From positions 62,001 through 126,000 of the forward strand of contig NZ_LAYZ01000024.1 of NCBI RefSeq assembly GCF_000986795.1: a stretch of DNA of 64,000 bases, read 5' to 3'. Both the position numbers and the translations under genes were made by a program. How positions within the stretch are numbered: the first letter of the stretch is position 1; every line of letters starts with the position of its first letter. The notes under the pieces were generated by a model. The model made no database searches. It was not told the DNA's origin and saw only the letters and a program-made list of their open reading frames with translations. Positions 39,770 through 47,679 of the stretch are shown piece by piece. This DNA comes from Salinicoccus sediminis (GTDB lineage Bacteria; Bacillota; Bacilli; Staphylococcales; Salinicoccaceae).

Positions 39770-40324
39770 ATGCTCACAACAAAAGATATCGTCCGCGACC
39801 CGGATCCGATTCTCAGGAAGAAAGTGGCGGAAATAGAAAAAATAGATGATGAGACTGTAAGCCAGCTCAAAGAAATGAGGGAGTACCTGGTAAACTCCCA
39901 GAATGAAGAGACTGCCGAAAAATACGGGCTCAGGCCCGGCGTCGGCCTGGCCGCGCCGCAGATCGGCCTGGACAAGAGGATGCTTGCCGTCTATATGGAA
40001 GATGAGGATGGCGTGGCTGAACACGACTATATGCTGATCAACCCGAAAGTGAAGAGCCATTCCGTGACAGAAACCTATCTTCCGGGCGGCGAAGGCTGCC
40101 TGAGTGTGGATGAGGATGTCCCCGGTCTGGTGCACCGCTATCAGCGCATAAAGATCAAGGCGCTTGACACAGAGGGCAAGCCGGTTGAAATCAAGGCGAA
40201 AGGACACCTCGCGGTCGTGATCCAGCACGAGCTCGACCACCTTGACGGCATCATGTTCTATGACAGGATCGATGAAGATATGCCGATGGAGCCCAAAATC
40301 GGCGCTCGGCCGGTTGAATTTTAA
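39770..40324 (+). CDS. def: Peptide deformylase
   Basis: This 184-residue metalloenzyme removes the formyl group from new proteins. The three motifs are GVGLAAPQ (57-64), EGCLS (108-112, ligand Cys110) and QHELDH (152-157, ligands His153 and His157). The size and insertions fit the type 2 enzymes of Firmicutes. GGAGGG precedes the ATG. It is a single-gene unit with a terminator shared with the facing gene. Confidence 0.97.
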   Translation: MLTTKDIVRDPDPILRKKVAEIEKIDDETVSQLKEMREYLVNSQNEETAEKYGLRPGVGLAAPQIGLDKRMLAVYMEDEDGVAEHDYMLINPKVKSHSVTETYLPGGEGCLSVDEDVPGLVHRYQRIKIKALDTEGKPVEIKAKGHLAVVIQHELDHLDGIMFYDRIDEDMPMEPKIGARPVEF

Positions 40325-40338
40325 ACCATCTCATGTAA

Positions 40339-40376
40339 AAAGACGCGGCGGGTTCACATGAACTCGTCGCGTCTTT
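40339..40376. terminator. bidirectional terminator between def and a facing small gene
   Basis: A continuous 17-bp stem with two G-U pairs and loop ACAT ends in AAA/TTT on both sides. The stop codon of the minus-strand gene (40354-40356) lies in its upper part. Confidence 0.8.
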
Positions 40377-40617
40377 GTTTGAATGGTATGTTCCGTTCAT
40401 ACAATTCTTTCTTGAGTGCTTCGAACGTCTCTTCATCAAGCAGTTCCGGATCATGGTTATGGCGCTGCTTATGTACATCCTCATCATCCGCCGGATCTTC
40501 GTAGATGAAGTTCATGACGACGACATCCGGGTGCACATTGAATTCGAGCCTCACCATGCTGCGGTCCTGTCTTTCCCGCTCCAAAAGGATCGTCTCGAGG
40601 ATACGCTTTTCTTTCAT
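40354..40617 (-). CDS. Small conserved-type hypothetical protein, 87 residues
   Basis: I do not recognise this protein. It is charged and soluble, starts with a helix (KEKRILETILLERERQDRS), then a beta-rich middle (MVRLEFNVHPDVVVMNFIYE) and an acidic helix. GGAGGG lies 7 nt before the ATG at 40617. An in-frame GTG at 40632 overlaps that site. It faces def and shares its terminator. A gene of similar size lies near def and rpoY in staphylococci, as I recall, so it is likely real. Confidence 0.7.
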   Translation of the reverse strand: MKEKRILETILLERERQDRSMVRLEFNVHPDVVVMNFIYEDPADDEDVHKQRHNHDPELLDEETFEALKKELYERNIPFKQRRDEFM

Positions 40618-40712
40618 ATTCCATCCCTCCACTTTCTTCTATTATAAAGTCTTTGCATGTCATACGTCTATAATGTAAAATAAACTTAAGCTGAATGAGG
40701 GATGTGGTCTGT

Positions 40713-40811
40713 ATGCTTAGACGTTTACGGAAGAAGCTGAAGCAGAAACTTAGACGCATTCTCGGTAGAAAAGGGTTGTTGAACAACGAATATATGAAGA
40801 AGGACGAATAG
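40713..40811 (+). CDS. Small cationic protein, 32 residues
   Basis: This short ORF encodes a strongly basic, amphipathic helix (MLRRLRKKLKQKLRRIL...) with a short acidic end (KKDE). It has a ribosome-like site GAGGGATG, a TATAAT about 45 nt upstream and an intrinsic terminator directly after it, so it forms a complete small transcription unit before rpoY. It has no matching family that I know. It could bind membranes or nucleic acid. A non-coding RNA reading is the alternative. Confidence 0.5.
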   Translation: MLRRLRKKLKQKLRRILGRKGLLNNEYMKKDE

Positions 40812-40823
40812 GTCCTCTGCCCT

Positions 40824-40853
40824 TGTGCTGTAAAGAGCAGCACACATTTTTTT
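40824..40853 (+). terminator. intrinsic terminator after the 32-residue ORF
   Basis: TGTGCTG and CAGCACA arms with a 7-nt loop are followed, after CA, by seven T. Confidence 0.8.
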
Positions 40854-40917
40854 ATTGTGGGGATTACACCCGTCATTTTTAAAGAACTATACAGATATAT
40901 AAAGGAGTTAATAACAA

Positions 40918-41133
40918 ATGGCAGTTTTTAAAGTATTTTTCCAGGAAACACTGGATAACAGAATCATCCGTGAGGATACAACGACCCGCTATTTTGAAGC
41001 GGCGTCCGAAACAGAGGTCAGACAGTCGCTGAAGGACAGCGGCTACAACATCGAATTCGTACAGGAACTGAGTCCCGATCACCTGGCATACGAACGTGAG
41101 AACAACGCTGACTTCAACGTGGAGAATGTCTGA
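40918..41133 (+). CDS. rpoY: RNA polymerase epsilon subunit (RpoY)
   Basis: This 71-residue auxiliary subunit of Firmicute RNA polymerase (formerly YkzG) begins [20 protein letters not shown], as usual for the family. AAAGGAG lies upstream of the ATG. Its TGA stop overlaps the ATG of rnjA, the conserved rpoY-rnjA arrangement, so the two are coupled. Confidence 0.95.
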   Translation: MAVFKVFFQETLDNRIIREDTTTRYFEAASETEVRQSLKDSGYNIEFVQELSPDHLAYERENNADFNVENV

Positions 41134-42827
41134 TGAATCTTGAAAAAGGTGAAGTGGGTGTATTCGCCCTCGGGGGACTCGGGGAAATCGGCAAGAACAC
41201 CTACTGCATTGAATATAAGGATGAGATCATCGTCATCGACGCCGGGATCAAGTTCCCGGATGATGAACAGCTCGGCATCGACTACGTCATTCCGGACTAC
41301 ACTTATCTGAAAGAGAACCAGGAGCGCATCAGTGCACTGATCATCACCCACGGCCACGAGGATCATATCGGCGGCATACCATTCCTTCTCAAGGAAATCA
41401 ACGTACCGATATATTCCGGGCCGCTCGCACTGGGCCTGATCCGCAACAAACTGGAGGAGCACCATCTCCTGAGGACTGCGGAGCTCAATCCGATAGAGGA
41501 AGACACAGTGCTCAAATTCAAGCATATGTCCGTTGAGTTCTATCTCACGACCCACTCCATACCTGAGGCATACGGCGTCGTGGTGAAGACGCCGGAAGGC
41601 AACATCGTCCACACGGGCGACTTCAAGTTCGACTTCACACCGGTCGGCGCGCCCGCCAACATTGCTAAGATGGCACGCCTCGGTGAAGAGGGCGTCCTGT
41701 GCCTGCTCTCCGACTCCACAAACGCCACAGTGCCGAACTTCACGATCAGTGAAAAAGCTGTCGGGCAGAATGTGGAAGACATTTTCAGGAAATGTGCAGG
41801 CAGGATCATCTTTGCAACGTTCGCTTCAAACATCTACCGTGTGCAGCAGGCAATCGATGCTGCAGTAAAATTCGACCGTAAGATCTGCATCTTCGGCCGC
41901 AGCATGGAAAACAACATCCGCATCGGCACAGAGCTCGGCTACATCAAGGCGCCGCCGGAAACGTTCATCGAACCGAAAATGATCAATAAGATCGAAAAGC
42001 ATAAGGTCATGATACTCTGTACCGGTTCCCAGGGTGAGCCGATGGCGGCCCTGTCAAGGATCGCAAACGGCACCCACCGCCAGATCAGCATCATCCCTGA
42101 TGATACTGTCGTCTTCAGCTCCTCCCCCATCCCGGGGAATACGCTGAGCGTCAACCGTACAATCAACGCCCTGTATAAAGCCGGCGCTGATGTCATCCAC
42201 GGCAGACTTTCAAACATCCATACGTCGGGACACGGTTCCCAGGAAGAGCAGAAACTCATGCTGAGACTGATCAAACCGAAGTATTTCATGCCGATCCACG
42301 GTGAATACCGCATGCTCCATCTTCATAAGGAGCTTGCCGTCAACACCGGCATGGATCCGGAGAACATCTTCCTGATGGAAATCGGCGACGTGCTGGCACT
42401 GAAGAAAGACAGCGCAAGACTTTCAGGCCGCATCCAGGCCGGCACGGTATTCGTGGACGGAATCGGTATCGGAGACATCGGCAACATCGTGCTCCGCGAC
42501 AGGAAGGATCTTTCCGAGGAAGGACTCGCAATCGTTGTCGTCTCCATCGATTTCAAGACCGGCGAACTGCTCAGCGGACCGGATATCATCTCACGCGGTT
42601 TCGTGTACATGAGGGAATCCTACGGTCTGATCCGCAGTGCCGAAAAGAAGATCAAAGGCGATGTAATCAACCTTCTGAACACGAAGGAAGATGCACAGTG
42701 GTACCACGTAAAGCAGCTCATCATCGAAGAGCTGAGCAACCATCTGTACAGGAAGACGCGCAGAAGACCGATGATCCTGCCAATGATCATGAGAGTCGAC
42801 CAGGAAACAGGCGCAGTCAAAAAGTAA
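41133..42827 (+). CDS. rnjA: Ribonuclease J1
   Basis: This 564-residue metallo-beta-lactamase/beta-CASP nuclease has 5'-exo and endonuclease activity in mRNA decay and rRNA maturation. The zinc motif HGHEDH lies at 73-78, further His/Asp ligands include HTGDFKFD, the beta-CASP part has SGHGSQEE, and [10 protein letters not shown] follows. The C-terminal dimerisation domain is complete. It overlaps rpoY by one base and ends in a strong terminator. The neighbour identifies it as J1 rather than J2. Confidence 0.96.
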   Translation: MNLEKGEVGVFALGGLGEIGKNTYCIEYKDEIIVIDAGIKFPDDEQLGIDYVIPDYTYLKENQERISALIITHGHEDHIGGIPFLLKEINVPIYSGPLALGLIRNKLEEHHLLRTAELNPIEEDTVLKFKHMSVEFYLTTHSIPEAYGVVVKTPEGNIVHTGDFKFDFTPVGAPANIAKMARLGEEGVLCLLSDSTNATVPNFTISEKAVGQNVEDIFRKCAGRIIFATFASNIYRVQQAIDAAVKFDRKICIFGRSMENNIRIGTELGYIKAPPETFIEPKMINKIEKHKVMILCTGSQGEPMAALSRIANGTHRQISIIPDDTVVFSSSPIPGNTLSVNRTINALYKAGADVIHGRLSNIHTSGHGSQEEQKLMLRLIKPKYFMPIHGEYRMLHLHKELAVNTGMDPENIFLMEIGDVLALKKDSARLSGRIQAGTVFVDGIGIGDIGNIVLRDRKDLSEEGLAIVVVSIDFKTGELLSGPDIISRGFVYMRESYGLIRSAEKKIKGDVINLLNTKEDAQWYHVKQLIIEELSNHLYRKTRRRPMILPMIMRVDQETGAVKK

Positions 42828-42836
42828 ATGAACCAG

Positions 42837-42870
42837 AAAACCTCCCCCGGTCTGCGCCGGGGGAGGTTTT
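42837..42870. terminator. bidirectional terminator between rnjA and ktrA
   Basis: The perfect 14-bp arms AAAACCTCCCCCGG and its complement with a 6-nt loop end in A/T runs on both sides. Confidence 0.93.
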
Positions 42871-42879
42871 TGCTGTCCG

Positions 42880-43542
42880 TCATTCTCTGTTGAGCAGTTT
42901 TTCAAACCTGTTCAGATCATTATCCTTGCCGATGACGATGAGTACGTCGGTCTCCTTGATATTGACCGTCGGGTCGGGGCTGACGATGATGTCCGCCCCC
43001 CGCTTGATGGCGATGACGCTCACACCGTATTCAGCCCTGATATCGAGATCGAGCAGAGACTGTTCCGCAAGCTTTTCAGTGGCGTATATCTCCACGATGG
43101 AATGCTCATCGGAGAGCTCTAGGTAATCGAGCACAGATGAAGAGACCAGCCGGTGTGCGATGCGGCGGCCCATGTCCCTCTCGGGATGCACGACCACGTC
43201 GGCTCCGATCTTATCGAGGACTCTTGCATGATAGTCACTCTGGGCCTTCACAGTCACCTTTTTCACCCCGAGATCCTTGAGCAGCAGGGTCGTCAGTATA
43301 CTCGACTGGATATTATCCCCGATTGCCACGATGACGTTGTCAAAATTGCGGAGGCCGAGATTTTTGAGCACAGTTTCGTCGGTTGTGTTGCCGATCACTG
43401 TCTCAGTCGCAATATCCGCAAATTCGTTCACACGTTCCTCGTCCACATCTATGGCGAGGACATCCGTTTCGAGCTCTCTCAGTTCCCTGACGATACTGCC
43501 GCCGAAACGGCCCAGCCCGATTACTGCAAATTCTTTATTCAT
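42880..43542 (-). CDS. ktrA: KtrA-type potassium uptake regulatory subunit (RCK protein)
   Basis: This 220-residue cytoplasmic ring-forming gate of a Ktr potassium channel has an RCK_N domain (1-135) with the nucleotide motif GLGRFGGS and acidic IDVDEERV, and an RCK_C domain (about 135-220). In staphylococci KtrA binds c-di-AMP through RCK_C, linking potassium to osmotic state. No membrane partner (KtrB/KtrD) lies in the window. It follows cydB by 39 bp and ends at a shared terminator, so it may be cotranscribed with cydAB. Confidence 0.92.
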   Translation of the reverse strand: MNKEFAVIGLGRFGGSIVRELRELETDVLAIDVDEERVNEFADIATETVIGNTTDETVLKNLGLRNFDNVIVAIGDNIQSSILTTLLLKDLGVKKVTVKAQSDYHARVLDKIGADVVVHPERDMGRRIAHRLVSSSVLDYLELSDEHSIVEIYATEKLAEQSLLDLDIRAEYGVSVIAIKRGADIIVSPDPTVNIKETDVLIVIGKDNDLNRFEKLLNRE

Positions 43543-43581
43543 CGTTCATTTCCCCTTCATGACTTGTCAGATTGAATGGCT

Positions 43582-44607
43582 CTAGTACTTGCTTTCGTCC
43601 CTGCCCTGTACATAGTCCTTATCGAACAGGAAAAGCCTGAGCAGAAGGCCGAGACTCGGTATGAGCATGAACAGGCCGAGTATGAATACCACCGTCAGCG
43701 ACAGGGCCATTGCATCATTGACGACTGAGGTGTTTATCTCCACGTACGGGTACAGGATGTAGGGCATCTTGCTGATTCCGTAGCCGAAAAATGCAAACCC
43801 GTACTGCAGCATGATCATTATGAATGCGAGCCCGTAGTTGATGCGTTTGTAGATCATATACACGGCGATGCCCATGAATACGAGGCTCAGGCCGAACATG
43901 TACCAGACATTCTGGGCATTCATGAAATGCTCGTAGTTATGGTCGCGGAGGCCGAGGAAGACGAACTGTGTGATGACCAGCATCGGCAGCGTCCAGATGA
44001 GGAACCAGCGTCGTGTCAGTTCCGTCGCCTCTTTGGCTCGCGCCCGGTTTGCATAGAATGTCAGGAACGCGCTTGAAACATAAAGCACTGTGATGATGGC
44101 CAGGAAGACCACCGACCAGGAATATGTGCTGAACAGCAGCTCCTCCAGATTGAGCTGGATGCCGTTCGCATCCTCGATGATATAGCCGCCTTCGGAGATG
44201 ACAAGGGCAACCGACAGCGAAGCCGGAATGAGCAGTCCCGTTACACCGTAGAGGAACGCCCATGACATTTTCTGTTCCCTGTTATAGGAGTTGAAGGCGT
44301 AGTAGCTTCCCCGGATGGAAAGCAGTATCAGTGCGATGCTTGCCGGAATCAGGAGTGCTGTCCCGTAATAATACGCAGTATCCGGATAGAATCCGACAAT
44401 CCCGACGAAGAAGAAGACGAAGAAGACGTTCGTCACTTCCCATACCGGGTTCAGATAGCGCCCGATGATCGGGCTGATGATATTATCCGTCCCGGTCATC
44501 TTGCTGTAGAAGTTGAAGAATCCCGCACCGAAGTCGATTGACGCAATGATGATATAACCGTACAGGAACGTCCAGAGTACTGTGACACCGATGATTTCAT
44601 AGTTCAT
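43582..44607 (-). CDS. cydB: Cytochrome bd oxidase subunit II (CydB)
   Basis: This 341-residue membrane partner of CydA has about eight to nine helices. The N-terminus VLWTFLYGYIIIASIDFGAG and the piece IIGRYLNPVWEVTNVFFVFF are typical of CydB. The start ATG shares its A with the cydA stop. The complex reduces oxygen to water with high affinity, without proton pumping. Confidence 0.93.
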   Translation of the reverse strand: MNYEIIGVTVLWTFLYGYIIIASIDFGAGFFNFYSKMTGTDNIISPIIGRYLNPVWEVTNVFFVFFFVGIVGFYPDTAYYYGTALLIPASIALILLSIRGSYYAFNSYNREQKMSWAFLYGVTGLLIPASLSVALVISEGGYIIEDANGIQLNLEELLFSTYSWSVVFLAIITVLYVSSAFLTFYANRARAKEATELTRRWFLIWTLPMLVITQFVFLGLRDHNYEHFMNAQNVWYMFGLSLVFMGIAVYMIYKRINYGLAFIMIMLQYGFAFFGYGISKMPYILYPYVEINTSVVNDAMALSLTVVFILGLFMLIPSLGLLLRLFLFDKDYVQGRDESKY

Positions 44608-45959
44608 TACAGCCGACCTCCTTCATAACGCTCGCCGTAAAGGTCGAAGCGTTCCTGCTGGGCGCTTTTTCCCTTGAACATCCTGAGGAGCACATAGGTG
44701 CATGTAAAGCCGAGCACCGCGTAAAGGGCGACGAATGAGATCAGCGTGATGCCGAGGCCGTCGGCGTTGGTGACGGCTTCCGAGACTCTCATATATCCGC
44801 GCAGGATCCACGGCTGACGCCCCATCTCAGCAAGGAACCAGCCCGCCTCGATCGAAGCCATCGTCAGCGGCCCGGTCAGCACATAGGCGTACAGCAGCGC
44901 CGGATGGTGTTCATTCAGTTTCGTGAACTTCGCTATGAAATAAAGGGCCGATATGCCGAGTGCATACATGCCGAAGAACACCATGATGTCAAAGAAGTAG
45001 TGGATCACAAGCGGCGGATGCTCATCCTCCGGTATATCGTTCAATCCGGTAACTTCAGTATCGAATGAGTTGCCTGCAAGGAAGCTCAGGAACCCGGGTA
45101 TCCTGAGTTCATACTTCACTTCCTGGGTCTCCTCATCCAGCATGCCGAAGAGGACGAGGTCCGCACTCTCCTCAGTTTCAAAATGCCACTCCATCGCAGC
45201 GAGTTTTTCCGGCTGATGCTCATGCAGGAATTTTGCTGAAAAGTCCCCTGCCAGTGCCGTCAGTGCAGCCATGACGAGGCCGACGACCATCATCGCCTTG
45301 AGGCCTTTCTTGTGGTATTCACGGTCTTCACCGAATTTTGAGCGGAGCAGCTTGAATGCACCGATCGCGGCAATGATGAAAATGGCCGTAGTATATGCAG
45401 TCACCACGACGTGGAACACCCTCACCCATGTCGACGGGTTGAACATCGCAGCCAGCGGATCGATGTTGATCAGTTCGCCGTCCACCAGATCGAAGCCCGC
45501 CGGTGTGTTCATGAATGAGTTCACCGTCGTGATGAACACCGCGGACAACGAAGAACCGAGAACAATCGGGATGTTCAGAAGCCAGTGGTGCCACGGATTT
45601 TTAAAACGGTCCCATGTATACAGGAAGATCCCCAGGAAAATCGCTTCGAAGAAGAAAGCGAATGTTTCCATGAACAGCGGCAGCGCAATGATCTGGCCGC
45701 CGAGCCTCATGAAATCAGGCCATATGAGTGACAGCTGCAGACCGATGATGGTCCCGGTCACGACCCCCACCGCCACAGTCACCGTATATCCTTTCGCGAT
45801 ACGGCGTGCCATGGTCAGGTAATCCGTATCCTTCTTTCTGATGCCGAGGAATTCAAGCACCATGAAGACGATTGGCATACCGACGCCGATGGTTGCAAAT
45901 ATGATATGGAATCCCAGCGTTGTCGCCGTCAGTACACGCCCAAGTAAAACGTCATCCAT
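44607..45959 (-). CDS. cydA: Cytochrome bd oxidase subunit I (CydA)
   Basis: This 450-residue subunit carries haems b558, b595 and d and the quinol site. It shows the N-terminal GFHIIFATIGVGMP with the conserved His, the Q-loop region between helices, and the signature GWFLAEMGRQPW. The short Q-loop form agrees with Firmicute enzymes. I chose ATG at 45959 with GAGGGG 8 nt upstream. A GTG at 45968 overlaps the ribosome site. A Rex-like operator and two possible promoters lie upstream. Confidence 0.95.
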   Translation of the reverse strand: MDDVLLGRVLTATTLGFHIIFATIGVGMPIVFMVLEFLGIRKKDTDYLTMARRIAKGYTVTVAVGVVTGTIIGLQLSLIWPDFMRLGGQIIALPLFMETFAFFFEAIFLGIFLYTWDRFKNPWHHWLLNIPIVLGSSLSAVFITTVNSFMNTPAGFDLVDGELINIDPLAAMFNPSTWVRVFHVVVTAYTTAIFIIAAIGAFKLLRSKFGEDREYHKKGLKAMMVVGLVMAALTALAGDFSAKFLHEHQPEKLAAMEWHFETEESADLVLFGMLDEETQEVKYELRIPGFLSFLAGNSFDTEVTGLNDIPEDEHPPLVIHYFFDIMVFFGMYALGISALYFIAKFTKLNEHHPALLYAYVLTGPLTMASIEAGWFLAEMGRQPWILRGYMRVSEAVTNADGLGITLISFVALYAVLGFTCTYVLLRMFKGKSAQQERFDLYGERYEGGRL

Positions 45960-45989
45960 CAAGATCACCCCTCTAATAACTTACCCCTA

Positions 45990-46054
45990 ATTATAGACCG
46001 TAAGCCGCCCCATTGATAATAAGAACTATATGATTTCCATGACAATTTTGTGAA
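45990..46054 (-). promoter_or_regulatory. possible tandem promoters of cydAB
   Basis: On the minus strand TTCACA (46054-46049) and TATAGT (46030-46025), and TTATCA (46019-46014) and TATAAT (45995-45990), are each 18 nt apart. The -35 of the upstream one lies in the Rex-like site. Confidence 0.5.
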
Positions 46055-46065
46055 ATGATTATCAA
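46048..46065. promoter_or_regulatory. Rex-like redox operator upstream of cydA
   Basis: TTGTGAA-ATGA-TTATCAA matches the Rex consensus TTGTGAA-N4-TTCACAA at 12 of 14 fixed positions. Rex represses cydAB at low NADH/NAD in staphylococci and streptomycetes. Its overlap with the upstream -35 box fits repression. Confidence 0.6.
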
Positions 46066-46077
46066 ATTTTCCGCCTG

Positions 46078-46105
46078 CAATAAATCCCCTGCCGTTTGGC
46101 AGAGG
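46078..46105 (-). terminator. probable terminator after the UMF1 transporter
   Basis: CTGCC/GGCAG with GTTT loop plus outer CC/GG pairs is followed on the minus strand by ATTTATT. The T run is short. Confidence 0.5.
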
Positions 46106-46116
46106 ACATCATTTTA

Positions 46117-47418
46117 CTATTCAGCAGCCTCAGGCGGCGTCTCCCTCACTTTCATGTGGAAGAAGATCCCGATGAGGATCATGACCATCAGGCTGGTGAT
46201 CGCCATCCTCGAGGCGATGGTGCCGTAATCGGCGAGCAGCAGAGTAATGGAACCGTAAATGAACGGCCCCATGATTGCACTCATTTTTGCACTGAAGGCG
46301 AACAGGCCGAAAAACTGCCCTTCCCTGCCCGGCGGCGCCAGTTCGATGATCATCGTCCGGCTGACCACCCAGGTTGAGCCCATCGCAATCCCGAACAGGC
46401 ACGCAGCGATCCAGAACGTCCACATCGGCAGCGGCACTGCTGCAATCAGTATGGCCGCAGCAAGCAGAACAGCGATTGAAAGGAACGTCTTCTTGGATCC
46501 GATTCTCCGGTTGATGAAGCTGAAGACGATGGCCCCGATGATGCTGAAGGCTGTCGCCACCATGAAGATCACAAGGAACGCGCCGGGTTCAAAACCGACA
46601 ACCGTCGTCGCATACGGCTGCATCATCGCAATCGCCGTCGCCAGTGCATCATTGACGAAAAAGTATGCAACCATGAAAAAGAATATCGAAGGGTACCGGC
46701 GCGCCTCACGGAAAGTGTGGTATATATCCCTGTACCCCTTCAAGAACGGCTGTCTCTGTTTCGGCGGGATTTTGCGGTCTTTATTGACAAGGAATATCGG
46801 CAGCGCAAATATCAGGAAGAGGATTCCCGACAGCCAGAACGTGTGGTACGTCGGTGAGTCACCGATCACCAGGATGACCGCGAAAATGCCGAATAGGGTC
46901 CCGAGATACCCGAGTGCAACCCCGAACCCCGAAATGAGCGGAATCTCACGTTTGGTGCCGAGCCCCGACAGCATACCATCGTAGAAAACATTGCCCGAGC
47001 TAAAGCAGAACTTGGCGAATACGAAAAGCATGATCGTCAGCACAAGCCCGTTCGGCAGACCGAACCAGGTACCTGAGTCCATACCGCCGAAAATTCCCAT
47101 CATGACCGTCGCCGCCACACACATCAGAGTGAAAATCATGACATACTTCTTCCGTCTGCCCGTGCGGTCTATCGTCACACCGTAAAGCGGGGAGAATAAA
47201 ATGAGCAGCACCGCAGATACCGCGTTGGCATACGCAATGATGGTTGAAGCAATCTGTTCAAGACGCGGGTCCGTCCCCACCGTCTCAGTTATGTATTGCG
47301 GGAAAAACAGAGTCACGATGTTCGCACTGAAAATCGTATTCGCAAAATCAAACAGCGCCCATGCCAGGATCGGCAGAGTAAGATACAGCTGGATCGGACT
47401 GCGGGACTGATCTTTCAA
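46117..47418 (-). CDS. Major facilitator superfamily transporter, UMF1 (Atg22-like) type
   Basis: This 433-residue protein has twelve likely helices. The early segment ILAWALFDFANTIFSANIVT, PLYGVTIDRTGRRKKYVMIF and the late SRTMIIELAPPGREGQFFG-like region fit the UMF1/Atg22-like branch of the superfamily. The substrate is unknown. Relatives are proposed to export amino acids or sugars. I chose TTG at 47418 because GAGGTGG lies 5 nt upstream. A GTG at 47427 lies within that site. Confidence 0.85.
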   Translation of the reverse strand: MKDQSRSPIQLYLTLPILAWALFDFANTIFSANIVTLFFPQYITETVGTDPRLEQIASTIIAYANAVSAVLLILFSPLYGVTIDRTGRRKKYVMIFTLMCVAATVMMGIFGGMDSGTWFGLPNGLVLTIMLFVFAKFCFSSGNVFYDGMLSGLGTKREIPLISGFGVALGYLGTLFGIFAVILVIGDSPTYHTFWLSGILFLIFALPIFLVNKDRKIPPKQRQPFLKGYRDIYHTFREARRYPSIFFFMVAYFFVNDALATAIAMMQPYATTVVGFEPGAFLVIFMVATAFSIIGAIVFSFINRRIGSKKTFLSIAVLLAAAILIAAVPLPMWTFWIAACLFGIAMGSTWVVSRTMIIELAPPGREGQFFGLFAFSAKMSAIMGPFIYGSITLLLADYGTIASRMAITSLMVMILIGIFFHMKVRETPPEAAE

Positions 47419-47519
47419 ACCGGCCACCTCACTTTTCTTCTAATTATATCAGATTGTGGTATTGGAGTATGCAGGCTGTTGTTTAAGTGGAGCCCGGGTT
47501 GCCGTTTATGTTAACGGGT

Positions 47520-47595
47520 GGCAGGAGGGGGACTCTCTCTTATCGTCGATCGGAAAACGAAGGCAGGAGGGGGACTCCTCTTATCGTCGACCGGA
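47520..47595. repeat. two 34-35 bp near-identical direct repeats downstream of ptsI
   Basis: The unit begins GGCAGGAGGGGGACTC and ends TTATCGTCGAYCGGA. Copy 1 is 47520-47554 and copy 2 is 47562-47595. They differ by one base and a short TC indel. CCGGAC (47591-47596) and GTCCGG (47626-47631) can pair across the segment that follows. The copies are GC-rich, have no ORF of note and lie in the 260-bp gap between the UMF1 gene and the ptsI terminator. Confidence 0.75.
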
Positions 47596-47635
47596 CAACC
47601 GGGGCCAACCATCATCGTTGATGCGGTCCGGGGGA

Positions 47636-47668
47636 TGCAAAAACTCCCGCACCACCGGGTGCGGGAGT
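47636..47668 (-). terminator. intrinsic terminator after ptsI
   Basis: The 11-bp arms ACTCCCGCACC and GGTGCGGGAGT with a 4-nt loop are followed on the minus strand by TTTTTG. Confidence 0.9.
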
Positions 47669-47679
47669 CCATCATTCAG

